Notes: a model not told the origin generated them from the sequence alone. 64,000 nt of DNA from Panorpa germanica (GCA_963678705.1 OY783209.1:11780001-11844000); one strand, 5' to 3'; shown: positions 11,915-24,753, numbered from the stretch's first letter. Translations and numbers: made by a program.

Positions 11915-12615
11915 ATGAACGAGGAGAGTAGAAAGGAGGAATGGGGAGGAGGCCCGAAAAAGAGAAAGGAGTATTACGAAAGAAATGGAATGGCAACAGA
12001 CGAGGCAGAGAGGAAGAAGAGGAAGTGTGGAAGAGGAGCTAAGGAGAAGAGACAGTGAGATACAGCAACAGGAAAGAATGGAAATTGAGAAGAGCAATTA
12101 CAACACAAGATATAAAAGGATTTGGGAGAGAGAGATACCACAATACTTAAAAGAAAAAGAGACAAAAAACATGAGAGGGATTGCCAGATTCAGATTGGGA
12201 AGGAAACAGATACTGGGCAAATAGCGAAGAAAGGATTTGTAGGGTGTGCGGAACGGAGATAAAAACATTGGAGCACATTAAGTTTTCATGTGAGAAAAAG
12301 GTAATAAGCGAAAAGAATATAGGGCAGTTATTAAAGGGAGGCAGTGAATGGCGGAGATAGAGAAAAGGAACGAGGAAAGAGAAGGAATGGCAAAGTAGAA
12401 ACATGAAGGAGAGTAGCAGGAGGAGCGAAGCAATAGCAGTAGCAGTTTTGTTTTTATTTTTATAAGAATATTTTCTATATTTTTTTCGTTTGGAAGGAGT
12501 GAGATTGTTTAAATTTAATAAGGATCAAAATTGAATTAAGCACAATGACATGCAAATAAATGAGTTAAGGTACAAGAATGTAGAGTGAAATAGCAAAAAC
12601 ATTAAAAATAAAACT
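11915..12615 (+). pseudogene. LINE 3' fragment, copy 1
   Basis: 5'-truncated non-LTR retrotransposon. One frame (11985-12222) reads EEELRRRDSEIQQQ, then SNYNTRYKRIWEREIPQYLK and RGIARFRLG. A frameshift near 12200 moves the next segment, RYWANSEERICRVCGTEIK.., to another frame. There the zinc-knuckle-like CRVC(x8)HIKFSC lies at about 12238-12293, as at the C terminus of ORF2 in several insect LINEs. The 3' UTR has TAATAAGGATCAAAATTGAA and ends GCAAAAACATTAAAAATAAA. No reverse transcriptase domain remains. Confidence 0.75.
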
Positions 12616-15199
12616 ATAACAATTGATTTAAAATGACCGCACTTGTTGAAAAACCTTATATTAACTATTATCACTTGAAGAGAAAAGTACACGATCAATT
12701 ATCATTAATCGATCATTAAATTTGTTGGCAATTACTACTTAATTACCAGCCTACAGTCATTATTTGTACCTCGTACATCTGCTTCTACATTAAATGGCTC
12801 ATATTTGTTATTTTTGTTTATTTTATAATTTACTGCGAATTTTTAAAATAATGGTATTGAGTATTATGGCAATGTATATAATTGTAAAGGTTGTGAAACC
12901 TCTACAAAGCTTAAGGTTCGTCTACACTGATGAAACGTCTAATATTCTACTGAAATTTGATATAAAGCAGAAATTTGAGGTATTATGTACACTGAATTTT
13001 GACTATTTTTTTTACTCAACTTATTGTTTTTTTACTCGATAAAAGCTAGTTGCTCTTTCAGATACACGAAAAGGATTTAGGTATTGTAATTTTTAACATA
13101 ATGCTCCAACAGTGTGGACGATCCTTTAGTTAAGACTGTAATTTCAGTAGAACTGTACTCGCGAGACGAGAGAGCGATCGGCGATACAACTAGAGAGCCA
13201 CTTTCACTGCCGTGGCCAAGTTTCATAATAAAATGAGGACGCCGTCGTATTCGCGGCTCGGGTTGCCTCCAAAACACTAATTATTTTAATAATTTGGGTG
13301 TTTATTTGCTTGTAGAAACCGAAAAAAAAATTAACAAGATAATTTACCAACCGGCAAACACTCTATATTATAATGTTCCAAGTGTAAATTTATTTGTTTA
13401 TATGTTTACGCGATTCGTATGGTAGCTCGAAAACGGCCCCGCGCATTTTCTTAAAATCGTCTATTTCGTAGAGGAAACAATTCTAAGACTTTTGGCGTCC
13501 TCGAATTTTCCACTGAATTTCCTGGAAACCCGTAATTTTGGAAAAACAAAAAAATAAATTTTAAAATATTGAAATATGTGAAATATTAAAAGTAAAAATT
13601 TAAAATTCAAAAAATTTATTTTGGGGCACGAGCAAAAGTTCTGCCGAGAGTAAAAATTGTGCTATACTTGGTAACTTATTTACGAATCGAAAAAAAAGAT
13701 CCCAAATTTTGAAAAAAAGTTGGTCAAATAACGAATAAATTAAAAATATTTTATGCTTTGTTGAAAAAAATATATTTATATGAACAATTATTTGTTTTTG
13801 TATGTAAAATTTATATAGAACAAGTTAAATATTTCAATTCAAAAAAGGAATTAAAATTTGATAGGAAAATCATTTTACACACAACTCTAGTTTATTTATA
13901 TTTTTACAATAGTATTCATAGATAAGTTCTTTTATCAGGGTATCAATCATATTGACCTCATTATATTTAATTTATAATTTGAATAAGGTGACTTCCTTGT
14001 TATATTCAAAATCTTTCGAAACGATGGGCTGTTGAATTAATTCCTTTGAGGATAATACAGTGAGCTCGGTTTGTGAGTTTGTCAAATGTAGGGCAGCATA
14101 AAATATGCTTACGATGATCTGGATCCACGCAATGTTATGTTTATGTAACGTACCGAGTTTAACGGGCACACAACTACAATAATAAAACCTCACACAAACA
14201 CACACACTAGTAAACACAAAAGAATATCATGTTCACACCATTGTATCCTAACCTAAAATATAACATATATTTTATTTATATATTAATATGATAAATAGTG
14301 ACATATGGAAAGCGTTAACGTCTCGAACAGCGTCTCCAGTTTAGTAACAGACAGTTCCAGTTTCTAAGATGAATTGTTACATTTTAACAATGGAAAATTC
14401 AATACTTTATTCAATCCCACTTCTGATGCATGGTTTTTGGATTGCGTGAACAGACTGGTTCTGGAACCTCGTCCCTTGTTGCCTGTCTCTCGGGCTACGG
14501 CGCTCCCTATGATCATAATTTAAACGTGCTAGAAAAAAAAAATACTTTATTAAAACACTTTTATATCCACTTACACTTTCTTTAGGCGGGGTTCATGCTT
14601 GAATAAATTGGTGTGGAAAGATAAATCTGAAATAAGCGTTTCATTAAATATTAAACCTAATCAGAGACGTACTGACTAAGATCATTGAGTAGAATTCTCA
14701 AACTCCCATTTTATAATTATTTAAAATAATTATGCTTTTTAAGTGTATATATAATTTTCTAAATCAGGACAAAGGTTATCAAGAATGTTACTGATGTTAC
14801 AATCTCGACTCTCTGGTACACCTGTAGTTGTCTGGTTCTTCATAAATTACAAATTTAATTCGGAAGTGTCCTCGTTTTGAAGTTAAACATGGCTACGGCT
14901 GGCGACACGCTATGCTGAACGCTACTTGCTGTCCAGGAGTTGGCGTGAAAAGCGAACAGACAGACCTTGGTGAACGGCGAAGATCCGATCGAAAACGATG
15001 AGATATTTATGGCCTCTTGCTTTTTATTGCTTTTGTTTATGTATTATTTCAATTTATGTATTAACTTCAATGGTTCCCAATGTTTATGTCATTCAGTAGC
15101 CTGTATTATAGTATGAAACGGGGAAGTGGGATGGAGAGAGTATGCAGCGAGGATTAGTGGTGTACTCGTATGTATGTTTAATCGTGTAGATGTGTTACC
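12616..15199. other. No recognised gene (2.6 kb)
   Basis: AT-rich with scattered short frames. A short (CA)n tract lies at 14189-14207. GC-richer patches at 13130-13270 and 14880-15000 have no second copy here. I can name nothing in it. Confidence 0.5.
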
Positions 15200-15207
15200 G
15201 TCAGCAT

Positions 15208-15482
15208 CATAGAGGTATAAGAATAGAGTGCGCAAGAGGCTGAATACTGCGATAAAGGCAAAGAGAGAGATAGCTGACGAGTATCCTCTGTGTCTCTTTC
15301 TAGCCGAGTGTTGCGCCTTGTTTGCTTATCCCCTACCTCACCGCCAATCAGCGAAGCCAGCAGCAGCGGTTCGGATAGAAAGAAACAGATAGGACACTCG
15401 GGTGCTATCTCTCTCTTTCCTTTTATCGCTTCCTCTTACACACGGCCGTACCCTTCGCGCACTCTATGCTTATATCTCTATG
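15208..15482. mobile_element. Family H hAT-like MITE, copy 1
   Basis: Inverted ends CATAGAGGTATAAG and CTTATATCTCTATG, with further inverted similarity inward (AGAGTGCGCAAG against CGCGCACTCT). Flanks GTCAGCAT (15200-15207) and GCCAGCAT (15483-15490) agree at 7 of 8 bases. GC-rich for this window. Copies at 36663-36939 and, partial, at 57159-57322. The open frames across it are not genes. Confidence 0.75.
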
Positions 15483-15767
15483 GCCAGCATCGTGCGTATA
15501 AAAAAACCTGGGGCGATCGTGTGTACGTTTCAATGCGTTCGGTACGGAACAGTGGTCCTTTACCTTACAAGAGCAGTAGGAGTCATCCATAAATTACGTC
15601 ACACAAGTTTCATGGTTTTCTTTATCTCCTCTGTACCTATTGTCACGTCTTGTCACACAATGTTGTGACGTTACAAATTTGAAAAAAATATTAGTCTTAT
15701 TTAATTAATATTTAAACTAACTATATATAATATATTAATATACTATATATACTATATTAAATTATTT

Positions 15768-16265
15768 AAAATTGAGAAGAGCAAGTATAATGAAAGATAC
15801 AAGAGGATTTAGAAGAGAGAGATACCAGAATACATAAGAGAAAAAGACACAAGAAACATGAGAAGAATAGCAAGATTTAGATTGAGAAACGAAGAGAAAG
15901 GATACAGATACTAGGCAAATAGAGAGAAAAGGATGTGCAGAGTATGCGCAACGGAGATAGAAACGCTGGAACACATTAAATTTTCATGTGAGAAAAAGGT
16001 AAAAAGCGAAAAGAATATTGTGCAGTTATTAAAGGGAGGAAGTGATAGAATGGCGGAGATAGAGAAAAGGAGCGAGGAAAGAGAAGGAATGGCAGAGTAG
16101 AATCAAGGGGGAAAGTAGCAGGAAGAGGGAAGCAGTAGTGGTTTAAAGTGGTTTGGGGTGAGATTAGTTATAGTAAGGATCACAAAATGTAATTAAGCAC
16201 ATATGTAATTTTATGATTTAAGGCAGAAGAATTTAGTGCGTAATGGCAAAAACATTAAAATAATA
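15768..16265 (+). pseudogene. LINE 3' fragment, copy 2
   Basis: Same LINE as at 11.9 kb. It reads KIEKSKYNERYKRI, a stop, REIPEYIREKDTRNMRRIARFRLRNEEKGYRY, a stop, then MCRVCATEIETLEHIKFSC. At least two in-frame stops make it dead. The 3' UTR ends GGCAAAAACATTAAAATAAT. 5' truncation is at about 15768. Confidence 0.75.
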
Positions 16266-17321
16266 AGTATAATATAATATTAGTCTTATTTGTTTTTATA
16301 TAGCGTCATGAAGCTTATGTCTCCTCCCTCTCCCATGATACGTCTTGTCATACTTTAGGAACCCCTCACAACTATCCCATTTTAATTAAAAACGTTCCTC
16401 TGACCTGAGTGTCCCAACACACTTGATGGCTGGAATAAGAAAGCTTGAAATACGGTAGCATACAACTAAAGAAAAGAATTAGCTTCCATTAATAATTATA
16501 ATATATTTTATGCCATCTATAAAAATATCGATACAAGCGTGAAACGCCCTCATAGCAGGCTGCTCCCAATGCAGAGCAGCAGAGCACAAGAACATCAAGA
16601 GTATCCGAGTCTCCGTAGATGGTGACCGAGTTACAAAGTGGCACAGGCGCTACTGCTGCTCTAACACAAGGCACTAAGCTGAAGCACCAGGCACTAAAAC
16701 TCAGGTCACATTATGTGATATTTAGTTTATATTTATAACTATAATTTATTCAGTTCCATTTTTATTATATTTATAATTATGTTTAATGTTGTAATGTCAT
16801 ATATGCTCACTAATAGAAAATGATGAATTATGATTATAGTTCATTCAAGTGTAAGAGTTGTTGCCTACATTCGAAATGTAGGGGTTTTATGAAGTTCAAC
16901 TTAATCTTCTAAATCGTTGAATCAGTATGTAATATTTTATAAATTAAATAACTCTTGCACATGGCACACATATACACACATAATATATACACATTCTCAC
17001 GTTTACCAAATGATTTATCTTTATTACTGTAAGAAAGTTAATAATGCTTTCAACAATGCACAGAGCATACGAGTATAGCGTTCGCCTGAGTCTGAGTATA
17101 GCACACTGAGTGGTACTAGCACACGTTGTTAAGTGTTAATTTGTTTTATGTTTTAATTGCTCGATTGTTTATTTGTATTGAATTGACACATATTAATGAA
17201 CGTGCTTTAAATTTCAACACTTTATCAGTATTTAGAAATTGTCTGTTATGCACTCGTTGTAGAAATAGATAGCTAGTACTAGTAGATGTAAGAGAATTAG
17301 TGTGATTGTTTTGTTTTAATG
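16266..17321. other. No recognised gene
   Basis: A GC-richer patch at 16530-16700 contains an open minus-strand frame of 61 residues that resembles nothing I know. The rest is AT-rich. Confidence 0.45.
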
Positions 17322-17324
17322 TTA

Positions 17325-17742
17325 TGCCTCGTACAGATTGGTGCGATATAAATATGTGACATCCAACATTTATATATTTTCATTCATAAGTTGATATTAT
17401 TTAGACATGAATGTACTAAATGTGTTGTACTTTTAACTACAGTACAGTACAGACTAGTGCGACATAAATATGCGACACTAATAAAACCCTTACAGATGCT
17501 ATTTTTTAAAATTCTAGGTAGAATTTTAGAAGGTAGAACTGTGTTTGGTAAGAATAATCATGAGTTAGCAGAGACCTTGTTCAATAACGGAGTTTAATCA
17601 CTTTTTTTTCTAAAGCAGGTTGAAGGAATTCATTCGAAATATGAAAGCTTTCGATGTATTAAGTAGCATGTCGCACTAGTGTGGACGTGTTGTACAACTG
17701 CTTACAACAAATGTTGGATGTCGCATCAATCTGTACGAGGCA
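17325..17742. mobile_element. Family C PIF/Harbinger-like MITE, copy 1
   Basis: Inverted ends TGCCTCGTACAGATTG, flanked by TTA (17322-17324 and 17743-17745). Inside are CATCCAACATTTATATATTT and the inverse CAAATGTTGGATGTCGC. The interior holds GTGTTTGGTAAGAATAATCA, shared with copy 3. The 3-bp TWA duplication is the signature of PIF/Harbinger insertion. Confidence 0.85.
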
Positions 17743-17854
17743 TTAGTAAGCTGCTACTACCAGAGGCATTTATATATTTTCATTTTGGTTTAGTGTGGTT
17801 GTGAACCATGATATTTCTATAGATGGTTAAAATATTGTAAACTTGGCTATTACA

Positions 17855-18507
17855 ATGGGCTTGTGTCTTCATTTTTTAGTAGTCGATTTTTCAATTGTTG
17901 ATTGAAATTGATGTTAATAAATGTGTATTGGTGTGTCTATTTTATTAAATATTTAAATATTGACGGAGATATAGCAATTAAAAGTTTGAATTGTAGTTTT
18001 AGCGCTAGAAATGGTCGACCATATTTTTATGACGTGAAATGCATTTTAACGTCAGTTATTTGTTGAGTAGGTCAGTGCTGTGGTAATGTTCTGTAGCTGT
18101 TGGTAGTCAAATAATCAAGTCAAATCAAAAAATAATAAGTTTTTATTTTATTTAACCCTGCTAAGGCAGACATAGTATTGAAATTTGATTGTTTCTTGAA
18201 ATAGCTGTAAATAATATTTGATATTTCGATATAAATAAATACATATACGATATAAATACTTATAGCAGAGATTTATGATCTGTAAGGTTGGTAACCTTAT
18301 ACAAGGAGTGTGATGCCACATGCATTTGGAATGTGTACAACGAATCCCTTTAATAATTAAAGAGACAAAATGACTTTTTTAATTGTTAATATCTCTTAAC
18401 ATATAAGGAGTTATTAAAAAATAATTGAACATTTGAGGTTCTAGTAACCCACTTTATCAATATATAGTGCACTTTTACAGAAATTAAGACATAGGACACA
18501 AGCCCAT
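17855..18507 (-). mobile_element. Family A element, copy 2 (near full length)
   Basis: Begins ATGGGCTTGTGTCTTC and ends AGGACACAAGCCCAT, 653 bp. It lies in the opposite orientation to copy 1: the ATTTTTTAGTGGTCG-type end comes first. Non-coding. Flanks (TTACA / TAGAT) show no clear duplication. Confidence 0.8.
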
Positions 18508-18851
18508 TAGATACATGGATATTAATGTCTTTCCTTGATCACGGTCGTATATACAGGACACTTTTTCTGATCCGTTGACGTAGCATACCGAATAACGACG
18601 TTATCACGAATGACATAACAGCTATCTTATGTCATACAAATTGAATTTAAACAATTTGAATACAACAACATCATGCGACAACAATGCGAATAATTTAAAA
18701 TAGACCTTCGCGTACAACGAATAATTGTCATAACCGCAGTTCGAGGTTACTTTATTTACGCAAAATATTAAACAATTATACGCAAATACTTTGTTATTGT
18801 GTAGCGTCGTGCGATAAAAACCTTCAGTTGACATTACAAGCAGTTAACACA
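18508..18851. other. No recognised gene
   Basis: Short unassigned spacer. The 70-residue minus-strand frame at 18622-18834 is AT-rich and unrecognised. Confidence 0.4.
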
Positions 18852-20182
18852 TTAAGGGGGGACGCTGGTCTAGAATTTTCAAAAAGTCGAGTTTTTTTTT
18901 TTGATATTTCGAAAGTATAGTCTTTTAGGAGGTACAGGACGTTAACGTAAATGATGAAAACGTTGTGAAATTTGGAGGGTCGATACAAATAGTTAAAATA
19001 CATGCTGTCTCAAAATTTAAGAGACCTAGGGTTAGGGTTATAGTTTTCTTTTTATACATAATTAAAAATAGTCATTTTCCATACAAATCATAATTTTTAG
19101 CTCAATTTCACCACATAATATAACTTTTAACTATAAAAAAAATGGTGACACGGCTTTCAAAAACTAGGTGTATATAAAAGAATCTTTTCTGTAACTATTG
19201 CAAAAAGAAAATTATCAAAAGGATACCTATTTACGAAAATATTTAAATAAAACCTTTAAGAAACAGTAAATGTGGGTCATAAGCCGGCAACGTTGCAAAT
19301 GGCAAATCGAGCGGGAAATTCAAAATCGGAATAAATATTATATAAAATATAACAATTTATTGGCCAAAGAACCAAATCACGCATGCGTCAACACACGTAA
19401 ATTTGCAGAGTTGCAAAATTTATTATTCCTTCTTCAAAATATTTAATTTGTATTTAAATTGAATTAATATAATTATAGGTAATTTTTAATTTATTAAACT
19501 ATTATATGCATAAAAAATCATTTTAACAAGCAAAAAGCAGTTTAATAGGGAATTAAAAATTCATTTTCAAAGGTACAGTCCCAATATTTGCTCGTCCCTC
19601 ATGTACTTCGTATTTTGTATTTCGTATTACCGAGAGATAAACTTTTTGCATTGACGGTACGTCCTGTACCTCCTTAAGAATATATTGTTAAATTTTTATA
19701 AGGATATTGTTAATAGTTTCGTTTCTACAGCCGCTTTAGCATACACCAATAATCACATAGCCATAGCATACTTAAAACTTATTTATACAAAAGCTATTCA
19801 ACCGAATCGTCTGAAATTTTAATATGTTATTCACAACATCAATAGCTATCGTTGGAACTAGAATCATTTTTTTTTTTCAATAATTTCGCATTTTTTTCAT
19901 TAAATAACTGATAAAAAAACCCAATTTTTAGAATTTCAATTTCAAAAGTCAACTTTCAATATTTTCAAAATCGACAACACCGTCTAGGTCTAATTTTATG
20001 ACAGGGTTTACTTCAACGTCATCTTTAACATATTTAACAATATTTTTAAATTTAAAAAAAGTTTTTTTTTGAATGTAGAATAAGCCTAAAAAGTTAAAAT
20101 ATCATTTTTCAATATTTTTATTATAAAAGACATACTCTAAATACCTTAAATTTTTGAGATCTACATTACCGTCTCCCCTTAA
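18852..20182. mobile_element. TTAA-flanked element P with nested element Q
   Basis: TTAAGGGGGGACGC at the left is mirrored by GTCTCCCCTTAA at the right, each starting or ending in TTAA, a piggyBac-type target. The 1.33 kb has no coding frame. A second element (18928-19673) is nested near its left end. Confidence 0.5.
18928..19673. mobile_element. Nested TTA-flanked MITE Q
   Basis: Inverted ends GGAGGTACAGGACGT (15 identical bases), flanked by TTA at 18925-18927 and 19674-19676. No coding frame. The TTA duplication suggests PIF/Harbinger. Confidence 0.7.
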
Positions 20183-20280
20183 GCAGCATTGACTATGCCT
20201 TAAAAAGAATATGCGATTTTCACTCAAAATAATTCGGTCTAAAAGACTGTCTTATCTTCAGAGTATGTTTACCCTTATTA

Positions 20281-20684
20281 AGCCGGTACCAAACGATGCT
20301 ACGAACACCTTCCAACGTTGGAGGCTTGATGGTTGGACGCATCGTATGGTCGATGCTTCACGTTGGAAGAAGTTCGGTCTTTTGACCCACGTCAGAAGAG
20401 ATTTTTCTACCCCCACCACACACTTAATCCACATGTCATGCACTGCTGCACGAGGGAAGGGCATCCTGCAACAAGGGAAGGTTTTATACTTGAAAGTTTC
20501 TTTATTTACTTGAAAGTTTTTGTTAAACAGTGTCAGTGTTAATAATATCAACAAATTAATAAAATAAATAAATCATTCGGATCAAACATTCGTTCCACCG
20601 GAGTAGGAAACTTGCCATGTCAATCTTCCAATATTTGATTCACACATTGGAGGCAGACGTTTACCGCATTGTTTAGTGCCGGCT
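20281..20684 (+). mobile_element. Family E PIF/Harbinger-like MITE, copy 1
   Basis: Inverted ends AGCCGGTACCAAACGATGC and AGCCGGCACTAAACAATGC (read inward), flanked by TTA at 20278-20280 and 20685-20687. The internal block GGTCTTTTGACCCACGTCAG is shared with copies at 28.4 and 53 kb. The open frames across it are by-products of the repeat. Confidence 0.75.
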
Positions 20685-20687
20685 TTA

Positions 20688-21290
20688 GTCAATGATTTCG
20701 TACCACGCAATAGTATGTGGCGAATTGTTGCATATTCAGATTATTTAATGGAAAATTTACCTAGCCTCAATTTAAAGATCATTCACTTCGCGCGCTTTCT
20801 CGTTCAGCTGGAGTCTTGTGTCTGACATGAGTCTAGGAGACGGTTGGTGGGTAGTGGGAGGGTGAGGGGTTCAAGGAGGGCCGAGGGCCGTGTTACTAGA
20901 TACCACAGACACATTAGTTACAGTTGCAGTTTGCTCTACTATCGACTACGACTCTTTCAGATCAATAACTATTTAGAACAATTTGCGAAATATTATTTTT
21001 TTTTAAATAATATTAAAAGTATTTACTACATAATCATTTTATTTGCAAGACATATTTGAAAGTAGGATAATTGTAAAAGTTATTAGAAATATGTGCTGAA
21101 AGAAATCACTAGCATATTACATAAGACACAGTCCTCTTATATTTAGTTTCATACAATAGATACGGTGCTGCTGTGTGGTGAAATGTGAAACGTTAAAACT
21201 GCATGATGTTTTTCATACAAGAAAGGGTCTATCGTTGTGTTCCCATTTACAAATTTGAAAAAAAATAGAGAAAAACATTGAATGCAACTT
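20688..21290. other. No recognised gene
   Basis: A G-rich patch at 20825-20890 (GGTTGGTGGGTAGTGGGAGG) stands out as purine-rich; otherwise unassigned. Confidence 0.4.
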
Positions 21291-21291
21291 A

Positions 21292-21410
21292 ACTTCGTAT
21301 GGTGGCATATAGATGGCGCAAATCCATGTGATTTTTAGATAGTACAATCCTTCAAACGATATGTGTCAAAATTTCATGACATTCCAATTATTAGTTTGCG
21401 AATTACAGTG
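21292..21410 (+). repeat. Family Y mariner-like repeat, partial copy 1
   Basis: Contains GGTGGCATATAGATGGCGC, GATTTTTAGATAG and CGATATGTGTCAAAATTTCA, shared with 31297-32160, 57332-57488 and 63118-63262. Both ends are incomplete; it abuts family D copy 1. Confidence 0.6.
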
Positions 21411-22218
21411 GTTTAAGGGGGAGTAAGATTTCATTTTTTTAATTTATTTATATTAATGTAGAACATATTAAGTTTATTGTGTGGAAATTTGAAGTTAACT
21501 GGAGTAAAACTGTCGGAGATATAGAGTTTTAAGTCTTCAGCTCTCTGGTCTGGTTTCGTCTTTCTTTGAAACTTTTAAACGCGTTTTTCTTACACTTAGC
21601 TTTTTAGAATCGGTGTCCTCTCTAGCTCGAAATTTTGAACACTCTTTCTTTACATAAATGCCGAGGCAGCGCTGTCGAGTTTTTTTTTTAATTTAAACGT
21701 ATTCTGATTTATTTCATGAAATATCGGTATTTTGACTTCTAAGTGTTCTAAAAAATTGAACAATCAATAAAAAAAAAGAAAACTTGACAGGATTACCTGC
21801 AGAAACTTATCAACTAATGAAATCATTTTGGTCACCACATTTTGGAAATCACTTATGAGGGACATCGCAATAATTTTTTTTTTGTGACGTCTTCGGAGAT
21901 TCGCTTGCAATGCCTCATTTCTTGATATTTATTTCTGAAAATTTCACAAAGTATTCCTTAAATATTATTTTATCATGAAGTAATTATAGAAATAATTATA
22001 TATAGTTCAAATTACGAGAGTTCGGCGGCGACTCATACTTAAAACAAGTTGTGGGGAAATAACTGCCGATATAACTAAAAAGCACTGACTCACTTATTTT
22101 TCCATAATGTACACGAATAAGATAAAATTCATTATCGTATTATAGATTTATACCGCCGAACTATTGTGATTTGGACTGTACAAACTGTGTCGTCCAAAAA
22201 CATCGAAAATATGCTTTT
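21411..22218 (+). repeat. Family D repeat, copy 1, with nested MITE
   Basis: Starts TTTAAGGGGGAGTAAG. The body includes AAACTGTCGGAGATATAGAG and GGTTTCGTCTTTC, and the end has ACTGTGTCGTC. It carries a central inverted pair around GCTGTCGAGTTTTT. A 176-bp MITE is inserted at 22003. Confidence 0.7.
22003..22178. mobile_element. Tc1/mariner-like MITE nested in family D
   Basis: The inner inverted ends AGTTCGGCGG/CCGCCGAACT extend outward as TAGTTCAAATTACGAG and, from the other side, CAGTCCAAATCACAAT. It is flanked by TA (22001-22002, 22179-22180). Family D copies at 22.8 and 54.7 kb lack the insert, which confirms the boundaries to within a few bases. Confidence 0.82.
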
Positions 22219-22786
22219 TTCTATCGTTTTAACTTTACTACAATTTTCAAAATAGTGGAAGAATTTAAACTTTGTGTATTTCGGGCTCAGTATTTTCCCC
22301 ATTTTTTTGTTAGCCGATATTATCCACGTATTCCGTAGGCGAACTTGATATATTGGGCCTCTTACACCTTCTATATTTCCAACTCATTAAATAAATTCTT
22401 CCATGAAATAGCACTCGAACTATCAATAAATATTTCCAGTAATAAATGATACAGCAGATAATTTGCTGACGTCATCAGGATAAACGGAAGTATACGTACA
22501 GATGTCAGATTGTAAGGAGAGAGATGTTGACGTTGAGCAGCTAATAGCAGAGGAGTGACAGGCAGTCAAGTACATTGTACATTGTACATTACATACTACA
22601 TACTACATATCATATAAGCATGACACTCGTAACACCGCCGTAAGGTCATTTTGTTATATAAAATAAACAAATACATGATGATAATTACACGTAATGAGTT
22701 CACAATGTCATGACAGTAGCAAACTGGTAAACGAGGAGCCGAGCAATTACCTGTATGAGTAACCATTGTATGTTACAAATCATGCA
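22219..22786. other. No recognised gene; short tandem repeats
   Basis: 22570-22612 is a run of TACATTG and CATACTA units. Otherwise unassigned. Confidence 0.45.
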
Positions 22787-23510
22787 AGGGGGGAGTAAGG
22801 TTTCAATAAATTGTTTTCTATTTTTTTTAATTTATTTATATTAATGTACAACATATTAAGTTTATTATATGAAAATTTGAAGTCGATTGAAAATTGTAAA
22901 ACTGTCGGAGATATAGAGTTTTAAGTCTTCACCTCTCTGGTCTGGTTTCGTCTTTCCTTGAAACTTTTAAACGCGTTTTTCTTATACTTAGCTTTTTCAG
23001 AGTCGGAACCCTCTCTAGCTCAAAATCTACTGCACCGATTCTTTTGAAATTTTGCAAAATCTTTCTTTACATAAATGCTGAGGTAACGCTGTCGAGTTTT
23101 TTTTTTTTAATTTTAATGTATTTTAAAATAACAAAGTTTCTGACTTTTTTCATGAATGATAGGTATTTTGACTTTTAAGTGCTGTAAAAAATTGAAAAAT
23201 CAATAAAAATACAACTCAACAGGGTTACCTGCAGAAACGTATCAACTAATGAAATCATTTTGGTTTTTCGATTTCAGAAAATCCAGTGATGAGTTATGAG
23301 TGGCACCGCAATGTTACTTTTTTTTGTGACGTCTGCGAAGATTCGCTGTCAATGCCTCATTTCTTGACATTTATTTATGAAAATTTTACAAAATATTCTT
23401 CAAATGTTATTTTATCATGTAGTAATTATAGAAATAATTATATATTAACTGTGTCGTCAAAATACATTATCGAAAATATGCTTTTTTTTGTATCGATTTG
23501 ATTTTACGCC
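22787..23510 (+). repeat. Family D repeat, copy 2
   Basis: Near-complete copy beginning GGGGGGAGTAAGGTTTC, with ATATAGAGTTTTAAGTCTTC and, near the right side, TATATTAACTGTGTCGTC. Its arms GAGGTAACGCTGTCGAGTTT (about 23081) and ACTCAACAGGGTTACC (about 23214) form an internal inverted repeat. The 71-residue frame here belongs to the repeat. Confidence 0.7.
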
Positions 23511-23515
23511 CGATA

Positions 23516-24753
23516 TTTTTTAAGGTTGTTCTTCACTGGATGCCCTTAATGCTAATAGATATTAATAAAAGTTTGCTTAATTATTCTTTAATTAAATACA
23601 AATCATATGAGTAATTATTTTAAAATTCACCACGCCGCAAATTCAATTTCAAACTGAATTCAAATTTTTAGGACAATTTTTTTGTTTAAATTTCAAACTT
23701 AGTGCAAGAACTTCTTGATATAAATGAATATATTGATTGTAATTTTAAAGTTTTTTTACAATATTTTTATTTTGACCTATGTAATGTAGCGTACTCTTTT
23801 CGTTGATTTCAAACTTCAAAACCATTTTTTAATTTCTGTTATGGTCTTCAAATAATTATACAAAATATATTCTTAATAGTGGACTCGAATATTTTATCGC
23901 TGGGGGCCGCTAACTGTTTTAATCCGCCTCTGAATAAGCTATATACTCTGTAACCACAGATGTACCATTTACGTAATATTATATAACATGCAAACCCACT
24001 AAATACAGTTACGTATATTTAAAGTTTATCTAACATAACAAATGTTGGCTGTTACATAAACGATATTACCTAAACACAACGTTCTGTGACCTATTTTACA
24101 GGTTTTTTTTTCTGGAAAATAATATAGCACTTTTGCGTTCTTAAGAACATCATTTTAAGTATTATACAAGTTTAAAAGGACTTTTTAAAGATTACAGGCG
24201 TCTAGAATCTAATTCGATGATTCAACGTATAATTTAGTATAGTATATTTCACGTTTTGTTTTCGTTCAGCTCTTATCAATAGCTCTTCCTCCCCGCTCTT
24301 CTTTGCCACCCCGTCCCCCTTCACCCGACGGCCCGTGTTCCATTTCTTTTTATATCTACAAGGTCTCTGACGGCTTAATTTTGAGATTCGTATCATAAAT
24401 TCAATGATTTATTGTTATCAATGTAGGGGATTAATTTCGGGTTCATTAATTTTATTTGATGTTTTGGTAATATGTCAAATCTTCTGGACCATTAATTCCC
24501 TGTGTTTGTACCTGGTCCTTTTGGGCGGTTCCGGATGTTTACTAAAAAAAGACCCAACACGAAGTTTCTTGTTTCATCATAAATAAAGTTTGAGGTGCTG
24601 AACTAATTTTGAAAAATGTTATTACTAATATTTAAAGGCGAAGACATATGACTGCCAACATATAATTTCATTATTATTATTAAAAATTATTTTATTTTCA
24701 ATTAAGATAAAGTACAATGTCTGTTTCAATTTAGGTATAACATTTATGCCGCT
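23516..24753. other. No recognised gene; isolated hAT-like end
   Basis: 23917-23933 reads TTTTAATCCGCCTCTG, a sequence like the right terminus of hAT elements (compare CAGAGGCGG at 50079). No partner end was found. 23998-24108 is the partner of 1920-2035. The 24202-24396 minus frame is unrecognised. Confidence 0.45.

Noticed and set aside
11876-12404. Minus-strand open frames rich in Ser, Leu and Phe
   Set aside because: They are the antisense of the purine-rich LINE coding strand; the plus strand shows the recognisable LINE tail.
15290-15668. Two overlapping plus-strand frames of 88-100 residues
   Set aside because: They lie across the GC-rich family H MITE, which has inverted ends and other copies; no protein resemblance.
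20211-20554. Three frames of about 70-100 residues on both strands
   Set aside because: All fall in family E, a repeated non-coding element.
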